A stretch of DNA of 64,000 nucleotides. Source: Laguncularia racemosa (taxonomy: Eukaryota; Streptophyta; Magnoliopsida; Myrtales; Combretaceae). Position 1 is the first letter of the stretch; each line of letters begins with the position of its first letter. Location of the stretch: positions 5,001 through 69,000 of the forward strand of contig JBBMOL010000135.1 of assembly GCA_037954665.1 (NCBI GenBank), in the 5' to 3' direction. Under the pieces are notes generated by a model, which saw only the letters and a list, made by a program, of their open reading frames with translations, ran no database searches and was not told where the DNA came from. This document shows, piece by piece, positions 36,691-46,491 of this stretch. Made by a program: the position numbers and the translations under genes.

Positions 36691-37500
36691 TACCATGTTA
36701 ATGAATAGAAGGACATCAAGGTACTAAATAAATTACAAAAAATTTATACCATATACATATGATAGTACAAAAATTTATTTTACATAATAAAATAAGTATA
36801 TTCTTAAAATTTAAAAGATAACCCTATGACATTTTTTTTTACTATATTCATGTTAAAATTCTTTTTGTAAGTTGATGCTATCAAAATCCATTCCTTGTGT
36901 CATGCACTCCAAAGGTAGTACAAGAGATTTATATTGTATTATTTTTTTTTATAATGCTGTTTAACTCTTCTTAGGGTACCTTCATCTCTTGTTCTTAGCT
37001 CTAAATTTAAGATTAAAGATCAATTTTTTAAGGTTTGAAATTCTTATACTTTTTGGATTTTTTAGTTCAAATTTATTATTATTTTAATTTTTTTATAAAT
37101 GTCACCTAAGAATTATCCTTGAGACTTAGGGTGATATATAAAAAACTTCCTTTAGTGACTTAAGGGTGTAAATTCATAAGGGAAAAAAATGTTAAGATTC
37201 TAGTGTTGTACCAAAAAACCTTAACTACAAGTTTACTCGGAGGAAATGGTTATTTCATTTCTCATTTATTCTATATAAATTTGTTATTACAATTCACTTC
37301 ATCGAATAAGTAATTATATATAAATTATTATTATTAAAAATATTAAATAGTAATTTATGTTTTAAATTTATAAATTATTATTTAATAACTTATTTATCAG
37401 TTTTGTTATAAATGCTTTGTTATCTAAGATATGTTAAATAGTCAACTATAACTAGTACATATCTATATTTCTTATTATTTTTTATAATCCGCAATTTATT
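36691..37500. other. AT-rich upstream region of the Q/Y-rich gene
   Basis: No coding sequence was recognised. Long A/T runs are present. The promoter of the gene at 37643 should lie here or in the first bases of 37500-37642, but no single TATA box stands out. Confidence 0.5.
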
Positions 37501-37642
37501 TTTTATTGAATTGGTGGATGAGCTTGTACTGTCCTGTTCATTGTGGGAGAACCTGTCCGAAAGGCGAAGGAGACCGGGAGCTAACGAAATCTTTTCAAGC
37601 CCCCGAACCCTCACCATCCACCACCACCCATAAACACCATCC

Positions 37643-38050
37643 ATGGATTACCCTGCCTATACGCAAAACCCCCAGCAACAACAGCGAGCCCATGATCCAA
37701 ACCAACAAGCATCGTATGCCAATTGTTCTCAAATGCAGTCCTATGAAGAATCCACAACAACCCAATCCTATTATCAGTATCCTTATACTGCTGATCCTTA
37801 TCAACAGCAGCAGCAGCAGCAACAACAATACTCTTCCTACGTCTATCCACAAGGTTATACCGATTACAATCATCAACAACCCCAACCACCTGGTGTTCCT
37901 GCAAATACCCATTTGCATACACAACAAGATTATTATTACCCGCTGGAGTATTATACAGGTAAGCAAAATTCGGGTCTTGGCTCCAATCCTCCTGCTGCCG
38001 GTGGGTCGAATCCGGTTAATGTCAATGTGTCCCATCAGCCACATCAACCG
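37643..38050 (+). CDS. First exon of a Q/Y-rich low-complexity protein (host gene, partial)
   Basis: The ATG at 37643 has a good plant context (CACCATCCATGGAT). It opens 136 codons rich in Gln, Tyr, Pro and Asn, including a run of nine Gln (PYQQQQ...QYSSY) at about residues 53-61. No stop or frameshift is present, unlike the surrounding elements, and the upstream 140 bp look like a 5' UTR. A splice donor (CCG then GTAAGC) follows at 38051 in phase 0; past it the frame runs into poly-Phe intron sequence. A second, stronger donor (CAG then GTAAGC) sits at 37959 and would give a 105-codon exon. Such prion-like N-termini occur in plant RNA-binding and zinc-finger proteins, but no folded domain is visible here, so function is unassigned. 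Confidence 0.7.
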
Positions 38051-40798
38051 GTAAGCGGGGTGTTTTTTTTTTTCTTTTTTTGTTCCGTTTAATTGTTATT
38101 ATTTCCTTGTTTATCAATTGATCTTTGTGATTTAACGTGTTTGTTTTGCGTTATGCGTTTAATATGCAACTAGGGTTTTTGCTGTCAATGTACTGGTGTT
38201 GTTCCTAATAGTTACAAGTCTTTCTTTTTCTTTCTTTTTTCTCCCATTTCTGCTAAGTAATAATTGTTATGGTTAATTGTTTTATGATGCTTATGTGAGT
38301 GTAGGTTTAGGAAGTCAATGTGCAATGTGATGGTGTCAGTTTAGATGCAAATGGAAGTTCCCGAAATATTCAGTATATATATATATATATATAAATGGAA
38401 AGATTTTGCGTTCAGGACAGAGGTTTGCTTGAGCCTTAATATGTTCCTCATAGGTGTATTAATTTATTATATTGGCTTCTTTGTCTTTTTACTCTCGATG
38501 CAGTAGTTTACAATGAAATGGGGATACGTGATGGCATCTGAAAACTTTCTCCTATTTTTACTCTAAATTATCCCCAAAATTATTAACTTAAGGTGTTCTT
38601 AAGAAAGGTAAATTAGCATTCCCCATCGGAATCCAAGTTTTGCTATTCCCATGTGCATTCCAAGCAAATTATATGTAGGCATATGTAAGTACTTGTCCAG
38701 AATAGGGGAGTGCACATAATCAGTCAATACAGGTGCATGCATCTATTGATTAGCACGTGGATGTAGACATGCGGGGGAATTGACGGTAATGGTAGAACAG
38801 CACTTTTGTGATATGTATATTTGATTGTTTATGGATGTATTTACGGAGACTTATCACAATCTGTAAAGTCAAGTAGTGTGCATCTTGTCTTACCCAAAAA
38901 ATAGTGAAGTAGTGTAGCTTGCAAGCACATTTACTATGGCTTATGCTGTGCTTTCATTTGAAAGATAGTTTATATGCATAGAAGAATGCTTTGTCTAGTA
39001 AGAAGTAACAATGCCTATTCCATGTGTTTAAGATTGTGTCTCGCATCTACTTGGGCCACCTAAGGAGTGTACTATTGGTGCCTTGGGAAAGGGTGGCAAA
39101 TCATGATACTATGCCATGTTTGTGTTGTGTAACTTAGTCAAATACAAATAAGCAGGTAAAAAACAAATATGAAAAGAGTGACGCAATCATTAAACAGTTA
39201 ATGGATTGAATGATACATCATTAATTGTTTTACATGTTTATTTAATAGGTTTTTATGTTGACATGATTATCCAGTACTATTGTGGTTATTTGAATGTAAG
39301 TGGCCTACATGAGTTGGCATAAAGTCAACACAAACACATTATGATCATTATTCATGTTATATGGGCTGCCAACAGTTCGGCACAAGCATGATTAGACTTG
39401 ACATGAACATAAGTGTTTCATGTGATAGTTGAGTGGTGTCGAAAATTCCTACCCTAGTCTCAAATACCTCTCTTGAATGACTTTTCATTTTCAATGGTGA
39501 TTTTAATTAGAAAATGGCAACCAAGTCTTTCTATATGTGGAGTCAATCGTTTATCAGTTTCCATACTGGCATTTGAGTTTGTGCTGTCATTACCTAATGG
39601 CATTAATGACAAAGCACTCCTTTTATATTATGGCAAAGTTTGATATATTATATTTACCTTGTAATATGAGGAAGTAGAAACATTTTGGTGCCCATGGGTG
39701 CTCCTAGGCTGCCATAGTAAACTCCTGTAGTTAATGTGCATGCACCAACCAGACTGGATAGGGATAAATTTTTGGATCATGTTTCTTCTTTATAACATAA
39801 CTTGGATAAATAACTTACCACAAACCAACCAAACCACCCGCCCCTGTCCCCCCAATGCCATGGATATACATGCTTTTCTTTAATTATCCTGTATGATTTT
39901 TGGAGGTTCTAAATTTAATTTGGGGGAAGACATCAGAAACCCCACAGTACACTTGCAAAATGATCTGAGAATCAATACTATGAGTCAAAGCATGTGGATA
40001 TTATGTTATAAGATTTTGAGCAGAAGCAACATGTGGATATTAATATTATAAGATTTTGGATGGCGCATGGTTGAGAGGAGACAGATTTGTCAATTGACTG
40101 ATGCTGAAGCTTGGGTGGTTATGCTGTCATCTTAATTAATCAAATCAAGGTGCACCAAATGGACTTTTACATTGACATGTTTTTTATATATTGAAGGGGC
40201 AGATGGTTATTGCCAACTAAGATAGTGAAAATTGGTAGTCTAAATAACTTTGTTATATCTTGTGTGTGTTTTCTTTTTTGTTTTCTTGAAAGCCCCATCT
40301 TTTTCTTACTAAAATTCTGGTTGTTCTATCATATCTTTTCTTGGTAAGTCTATTCTACTATATCCATGTCTGCTGTGGGCTTGACAGTGATACCTTTAGT
40401 ATATCCAAGCCACAACTATGTTGGGATCTTCTACTGTTCAATCAAAATAACTTCCCATCTTCATGAGTTTTGTCATTTAAGATGTAATACAAGACATTCT
40501 AATTGTAATTACAATCTTTGAAAACATGCAAAAAATACTCTTTGTTATGTTAAATCTGACACCAACTCTTGAGTTACGATGCATGAGATGATTATTTAAC
40601 AAGACCCCATTGACAAGGACAGATATTTACTGTTATTTAACAAATGGACCTACAGAATTTCCCCTTCTATGTTTGGGCTTTTCAGCTATCTCAGTTAAGG
40701 AGTTTTATGTTTTTACTCATTTTCCCTGATAGAAATATGTGCAGAGTTTGATCATCTTCTGTCATATGCTTGAGTAAAGTCTACTTATGTTCCCTCAG
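38051..40798 (+). other. Probable first intron of the Q/Y-rich gene
   Basis: The sequence is T-rich and starts with a GTAAGC donor and a poly-T run. I see no protein-like open frame and no recognisable element in it, apart from the TA microsatellite at 38374-38392. A pyrimidine-rich acceptor (TTCCCTCAG) ends it if the candidate exon at 40799 is real. Confidence 0.45.
38374..38392. repeat. TA dinucleotide microsatellite
   Basis: A perfect alternating TA run of about 19 bases inside the putative intron. Likely length-polymorphic. Confidence 0.85.
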
Positions 40799-40845
40799 GC
40801 TCTGATGGGGAAATTTGTTGCAACTGCTGAGGTGTTAGCCCATAG
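40799..40845 (+). CDS. Candidate small second exon of the Q/Y-rich gene
   Basis: A CCCTCAG acceptor is followed by GCTCTGATGGGG and ends at CATAG before GTATTT. In phase 0, as left by exon 1 ending at 38050, it reads ALMGKFVATAEVLAH with no stop. In the phase left by the alternative donor at 37959 it hits a stop. This is weak evidence: one short open stretch with splice-like borders and no known homolog at hand. Confidence 0.25.
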
Positions 40846-41490
40846 GTATTTTCAGTTTCCCAAGCCATCATTTAAACTTTACCATTCCATGAACTTGGCC
40901 ACAAATCTCTAAAGTAACCAGATGGGATGATGCACACCCTTGGCAGAGCCATTCGTGGGCACCACATTGTATGATAGATCATTGCTGGTTGCTTTAGAGC
41001 TCATGTTGGCATGTTAAAAGTTTCTTCCGAGATATGCCTTTTGAAATCACATGAGCTCGATCCTTCCCAAACATTTGCTTGTGAGTCCTCCCTACTCACA
41101 GTTTGGGTTTGGATTTGTTTTGGTGGTTTGTGGCCATTTCAGGGTTGTCTTAACCCACTTATCTGATGCCGTTGGCCCTTGTTTTCACAGGCTTCCGACT
41201 GAGTTGAAAAAATATTTGTCTTTCTATATTGCAGTTTGGTGTTGAGGATTTGCAGTCTGATCTGCCACACTGCCACTTTTGATTTTCTTCTTTTTGTTTG
41301 GGGTCTTACAACTAATCTTTGGATTGAGAGAGGCTTAACAACAATTCGGGCCCCCAACCAGAATCAGTAAGCCAGCCTATAGTATGGTCTTCTTGATTGT
41401 CTGCTAGGTGAGTGGTGTGCTTGCTAATTTTTGTGGTGAACCACTTGTGGTTTCTCTTTTCTTTTTTTCACTTTTTAATCATGTTATAAT
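40846..41490. other. Intron-like or intergenic sequence, no gene seen
   Basis: A 64-codon plus frame at 41051-41245 and its antisense partner are not recognisable and lack support. Confidence 0.4.
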
Positions 41491-41925
41491 TAGGGGTGTA
41501 AATGCATCAAGCCGGCAAGCAAATTGCTTGACCTCAGCTCAATGTTTACTCAGGTTTCATATAGCCACAATTAATTCAAGCTTGAGCACTTTAACTAGCT
41601 TATTGTGTCAAGCTTATTGTTTGGGGTTCCAGTTTGACTAGTTCACAAGTCTAATCAAGCTGGAGTTGAGCTTAAGCTTGAACTGAGCTTGGATCTAATT
41701 TGAACTTAGGATAAGTTTAATCAAATGCAATATGATTTTTCTAAATGTAAGTGAGCTTAAAGGACTGAGCCAGAGCCCTCCAATACAACTGTGAGCTGAG
41801 ATTGAGCTCAAAAATGTCATTTTGACCTGGGATAAAGCTCAAAAATATGACCAGAACCCTGGAATTTTGGAGTCAGGCTTAAGGTTAGTACCATATTGTT
41901 TTGGCTTTTCTTGACTACACCCCTA
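41491..41925. mobile_element. Small non-autonomous hAT-type element
   Basis: The ends are inverted: TAGGGGTGTAA on the left, TAGGGGTGTAGTCA on the right read inward. The flanking 8-bp words GTTATAAT and GTTAGAAC match in six of eight bases. The interior holds many AGCTTGAGCTT/GAGCTC words typical of plant hAT relatives. At about 435 bp it has no coding capacity. It sits in the possible intron or 3' flank of the Q/Y-rich gene. Confidence 0.8.
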
Positions 41926-42692
41926 GTTAGAACAAGTGCGATCATATAAAAGCAGCATGTGGCTGATTTTGTCCAGTAGGTTGAGCTTTGCCTTTTTATT
42001 TTCCATTGTATTATTGAGAGGGAAAAAAAAAATCTGTTTACAGAGAATTTTTTTTGGATAAGTGCTTACAGGTTAATTTTCCTGCTTATGGTAGAAATGT
42101 TTTGTAATGTGGGATGGACGAGAGCTTATGTCTCTGTTTGCAGTTAGAGGTATATCTTAAGAGATGGAACGTAAAATGAAGTATACTTTTTCATTTGCAA
42201 TAGAAATATTTTTATCATGACTCTTGGGTGTAAAGATAAATGTTCTCTTTGTCCATCTGCAGAAACAAAACCAAAAGTTGCTTGATCTATTCTACATTCT
42301 GTTGCTCATTTAACAGTATATAAAGATTCCATTGTAGTTGTTGATCTCCATTGTTTTATCTGGTATCTTACATCATAATTTCTTTTAATTGTCATCTTCT
42401 GTATGCTGCTTAGAAGTTGCTTTTGTTTTCAGCTATGATATTGCCATATCTGTTCAATATAATACAGAGCAAATGCTTTATGAAAGGGTTCTGCAGTGCA
42501 TTTATGTTATGGCACTCTAGGATCAGTTTCTTTTGTTTTCATTTTGAGAAAGAAAAATGATTTTTCTGAGCCAATATGCATTTGCACTAATCATGTTTTA
42601 TGGAGCTTTGGCGACAGGATTGCGTTGAATTTATGTTTGAACTTATCAGAAAACAAAATTATATTGTTATGACAAGTTATAGTGTATAATTC
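41926..42692. other. Non-coding sequence left of the nested retrotransposon cluster
   Basis: T-rich, intron-like sequence. No gene, repeat or element was recognised. Confidence 0.4.
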
Positions 42693-42886
42693 TAACAAAA
42701 TATGAATGAAAATATAAAAGAGAAGATATTTCAACTTATCACCAAGAGTACATAGGAGGACCAATTTATAGGTACCTATAACATGATTAGAGGAGGTAGG
42801 TAGTACCAACCCTAATATTTATTTACCTAATAGATCAGTTAATTAATTAATATACCTAGGCATAAATAAAACTGAATATTTTAACA
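42693..42886 (-). repeat. 3' LTR of the outer copia element
   Basis: Read on the minus strand it starts TGTTAAAATATTCAG, directly after a purine-rich tract (TTGAGGAAGAG). It matches 62753-62939 over most of its roughly 190 bp. Confidence 0.85.
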
Positions 42887-43226
42887 CTCTTCCTCAAGCT
42901 TGTGAATTAATATCTGTCATCCCTAGCTTGCTTAGAATAGCTTCAAATGATGCTTTGGATAGTGATTTGGTTAGGATGCCTACATTTTCATTATTAGACT
43001 TGATGAAGTTATGATCAATATATACATGCTTCATTCTGTAATGTTGAATTGGATTCTTAACTATGATTAGCAAATTGGCAATTAGTAGATACTCAAGTTC
43101 TTTTAGAATAGGGCATCTTCAAGTCATCTAACTACCTTTGAAGCCAAATAACCTCACTATTCCTCATGAAATAGCTCGAAACTTAGCTTCTACACTGCTC
43201 ATAACTACATCAATTTATTTCTTACT
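42887..43226 (-). pseudogene. RNase H end of the outer copia pol, last part
   Basis: On the minus strand SSVEAKFRAIS, KNPIQHYRMKHVYIDHNFI, GILTKSLSKASFEAILSKLGM and a final stop match the C-terminal half of copia RNase H. Stops interrupt it after FRAIS and in the middle. The upstream half lies beyond the inserted LINE. Confidence 0.85.
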
Positions 43227-43909
43227 TCACCAAGCTACCAATTCCCTCTACCATAACCCCTACTCCAAATAACCTTGATAAGTTTACATGGAATAAGGTC
43301 CCTTTGGGAATCTTCTCTATCAAAAGTGCATACAAGGCCTTAACACCACACAATGGCCTGGTTCCTTTGGTCAAAACTAATTTGGAACAAGTACTCAATG
43401 CCATGGCACTTATTTATCCTTTGGCTAGCATGGAAAAGAAAATTACATACCTTGGATAAATTGAGTAATTGGTGAGTGACCACTTCAGCTATATGTTACC
43501 TTTGTTCAACTGAGCAAGAAAACCATGACCACTTATTCTTTTATTGCTCTTTCTTGACAAAAGTGTGGTCAAAAGTTTTGGTAGTACTTAAATGCCCATC
43601 ATCATTCTTATCTTGGCAAATCATATCCACTGCCTTAGTGAGAACAATGCCTTCAAGCAATACTTCGATCCTGGCATGGAGAGTTGCCACCTTGGAACTC
43701 CTATGCCTTTGCCAATGTCTCTAGCTAGACGGATTTTAGCTTACTCTAAGCTTTTTATATCATGATTTGGTTCACATGGGTTTCTATACAATTTTGTAAA
43801 TTTGTGAAATTCTAGTTCTAGGACGGAATTTTGCTATAACCCATCCCTATGTATAGTGGTTGTACATTCTCTTTTTATTCAATATAATTGCTTACTTACC
43901 CAAAAAAAA
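43227..43909 (+). mobile_element. 5'-truncated LINE (L1-type) with zf-RVT domain
   Basis: On the plus strand the remnant reads NNLDKFTWNKVPLGIFSIKSAYKAL, then a 82-codon frame from 43476 with CYLC and ENHDHLFFYCSF. This is the C2HC zf-RVT domain near the C-terminus of plant LINE reverse transcriptases. It ends in a short A-run (about 43902-43909). Only the last roughly 680 bp of a LINE are present. It breaks the RNase H of the outer copia. Left border approximate; target duplication unclear. Confidence 0.8.
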
Positions 43910-45110
43910 TAAAATTCCCCACACCTTTGTACAATAGATTGATGTAGATTAAAAATAGATTTATCACCAGCCCGGTCTACAAAGCATATAATATCTTTAT
44001 TTGTTAACTTTTGCAAAACAATGTACCTTTTCTTTGAGATATTTGAATAGTTGGTGTAAGGCTTCCAAGTGTTGTTCAGTATAAGCATGCATTACTTGAC
44101 TTACAACACTCAAAGCATAAGCTATATGAAGTCTTGTTAAAGATAAATAAATTAGTGACCCACTAGCCTTTGGAATTGTTTTCTGTCTATTGGAGTATCT
44201 AGCTCCACAAATCCTCCCCTCCAATTTTGTTCAAGAGGAGTTTCCACTGACTTGCTTCCCAATTTTCTTGTCTCGTTTAAAAGATGTAGGACATATTTCC
44301 CTTTAGGAAATAAAAAAATTCCTTTCTTTTTTACTTTGTACCACTTCCATTCCAAGAAAGAGCTTCATATCTCCTAACTCTTTCACTCCAAATTCTGATT
44401 TGATCTTTCCTTTTAACTTCTCGATTTTATCACTAGCATCTCCAGTGATTATCATATTTTCGACATAAACAATAAGTATGGCTTTCTTACCTACCTCGGT
44501 GACCCTCACAAACAAGGAATGATTGGGTTGAGACTGGCAATATGCCAATCGGCTTAAGGTATTACTGAATTTTTGAAACCAAGCATGGGAGGATTGCTCG
44601 AGTCGAATACAGTGATTTCTTAAGCCAACACACTTTTCTTTCCCCTATTTCATCTTTGAATCCTAGAGGAGTTGTCATGCAAATTTCTTCTTCCAAATCT
44701 CCATTAAGGAAGGCAATTTTAATGTCAAATTGATGGAGAGGTAGTCTAAATTTGTTGCTAGAGATAACAAAATTCAAATCAAGTTATACTTGGCAATAGG
44801 AGGAAAGGTTTCTTCATAATTGGTCCCATGAATTTGAGTATATACCATTATGCCACTAAATGAGCCTTGTATCTTTCAATTCTACCACCTGATTTGTGTT
44901 TGACATTGAATACCATCAACTTCCTACGACTCTTCTCTTTTGGAAATATTATCAATTCCCAAGTGTAATTTTGTGCAACACTCTCATTTCTTCCACAATT
45001 GCTTCTCTTTTCAAGAACTTTCAATGCTTCATAAATATCTTGCACTAGGACTTGCACCATTTTGATTCTCCCCCAAGAAAGAGTTCTCATAAAAATTCTT
45101 GTTCCCAAGA
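43905..45110 (-). pseudogene. Reverse transcriptase and first RNase H part of the outer copia
   Basis: On the minus strand, in order: NYTWELIIFPKEK and GGRIERYKAHLVA (RT start, about 45000-44848), QFDIKIAFLNGDLEEEI (about 44720-44680), the YxDD region reading YVEN at 44456-44467 (both Asp changed), LFLGMEVVQSKK, LIYLSLTRLHIAYALSVVSQ, and a damaged GDKS block. Several stops and frame changes occur. The loss of both catalytic Asp rules out activity. Confidence 0.88.
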
Positions 45111-45433
45111 ATCATAGGAGGCAGAGGACTTTTGGAATGGATGATGATAGAATTTATACCCTTTTTGATTGGGAGAATAGCAAATAAAAGCACATTTTAG
45201 AGCTTGAGCATCTAGTTTACTTAGATTTTGCCTATGATTAACACAAATGGTGCACCTAAACATTCTTGGAGTCAAAGAATTAAGGATACATAAATGAGGA
45301 TATTGTTTTAACAAACAACTCACAAGAGTGTTAAAGTCATGTATTCTAGATGGAAGGTGATTAATAAGATAAGCTATAGGTAAGAAGCTTCCCCCTATAA
45401 CATTTTATAAACAACACCACCTCCCCCACCCTC

Positions 45434-45464
<31 letters not shown>

Positions 45465-46050
45465 GAAAGAAAGAAAGCTTCCCCTCGAAAGGAATTAGGA
45501 ATAGAACTTGCAATATCAATGATTGAGCCAACTCTAAGATACAAAGATATGACATTCTTTCTCTTAGATACTCTACTTTGTTGTAGAGCGTAAGCATGTA
45601 AACTTTGATGGAAATAATCATTTTAGAAAGATCTTCTCAAGTACTCTTTCCCATTATCTTAACAAAGAATGTGAATTGATGATTGAAAGACATTCCTAAT
45701 ATATTTATGGAATTGCTTGAAAATTTCACAAGCATTAGATTTGTCTTTTCTTCAAATAAATCCTACTAACATGTGTGTGGTCATCAATAAAGGTGATAAA
45801 CCATCTTGCCCCCAATAAACTATGAACATGGGTAGGACTTCATATGTCACTATGAATGATATGAAATGATAAAGAGGGTATCTTCTTAGATAGTTTAGCT
45901 AGAGTGCAATTATTCACATTGCAAAAATTCCTTTTCATGATTGATAATTTTAAATGTGGATACAAATGAGACAAATAAGAAAAATTTGGATAACTCAAAT
46001 GATAATTCCAAAGTATGATATTTAAATCAAACACAACAAATGGTGGATTT
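45087..46050 (-). pseudogene. Integrase region of the outer copia
   Basis: On the minus strand a pre-integrase segment (LWNYHLSYPNFSYLSHLYP, with a Cys-containing LAKLSKK stretch and HIIHSDI) covers about 46025-45840. A badly decayed core follows. The C-terminal part is NSLTPRMFRCTICVNH with KLDAQALKCAFICYSPNQK (45323-45087). The usual HxLGHP of the pre-integrase is changed. A long C/A homopolymer pair at 45433-45464 sits within it. Confidence 0.8.
45433..45464. repeat. Homopolymer pair: 22 C then 10 A, followed by (GAAA)n
   Basis: A pure run of 22 C (45433-45454) is followed by 10 A and then GAAAGAAAGAAAG. It lies in coding sequence of the dead copia. It may be a true expansion or a sequencing or assembly artefact. 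Confidence 0.9.
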
Positions 46051-46336
46051 CAACTTGGACTAAGTTGACTCAAATAACTAGATTAAGTTGATCAAGAACA
46101 TTGAGATAAGTAGTAGCGACCATTACATGCTTTAGCATTGCCAATCATCCTTCTCAAAGAAATGTCTTGAAAATCACAATAAGTAGAGAATAGAAGGTTA
46201 CATTATAATTCATATCTTTGCAGAGCTAGCTTACTTACAACAAATTGCATGTTAGCTTTGGCATGTATAGAATAGATTTCAAAATTAAGTTGGCTACTTG
46301 TATTATAACTTACCCTTTAGCATATGAAGTAGCCAC

Positions 46337-46491
46337 CTAAACTCTTGTATTATTCTCACATGGCTCAAAAGTTTTCAATTTAGACATTGAATTCTTCATA
46401 TAATCAGATGCACCTATATCTATAATGCAATTTTCACTCGTAAGCATTACCCAGAAAATTTTCACTTGTAAGCGTCCAATTTGAAATAACA
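46337..46491 (-). pseudogene. Aspartic protease remnant of the outer copia
   Basis: On the minus strand CIIDIGASDYM matches the copia protease active site, usually DTGAS and here DIGAS. It is followed by NSMSKLKTFEPC. It is cut on its upstream side by the gypsy insertion at 46491/46492. No zinc knuckle or gag is found beyond the insertion. Confidence 0.8.

Noticed and set aside
36375..36701. Open frames in the CA-rich tract right of the hAT element
   Set aside because: Composition artefact; they span the transposon end and the CA repeat.
37506..38054. 182-codon plus-strand frame and minus-strand frames overlapping the Q/Y-rich exon
   Set aside because: Shadows of the exon: the ATG at 37643 has better context, and its frame shows the expected low-complexity Q/Y composition ending at a donor.
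45361..45621. 86-codon minus frame with a glycine run
   Set aside because: The glycines come from the 22-C homopolymer; the frame lies in decayed integrase sequence of the outer copia.
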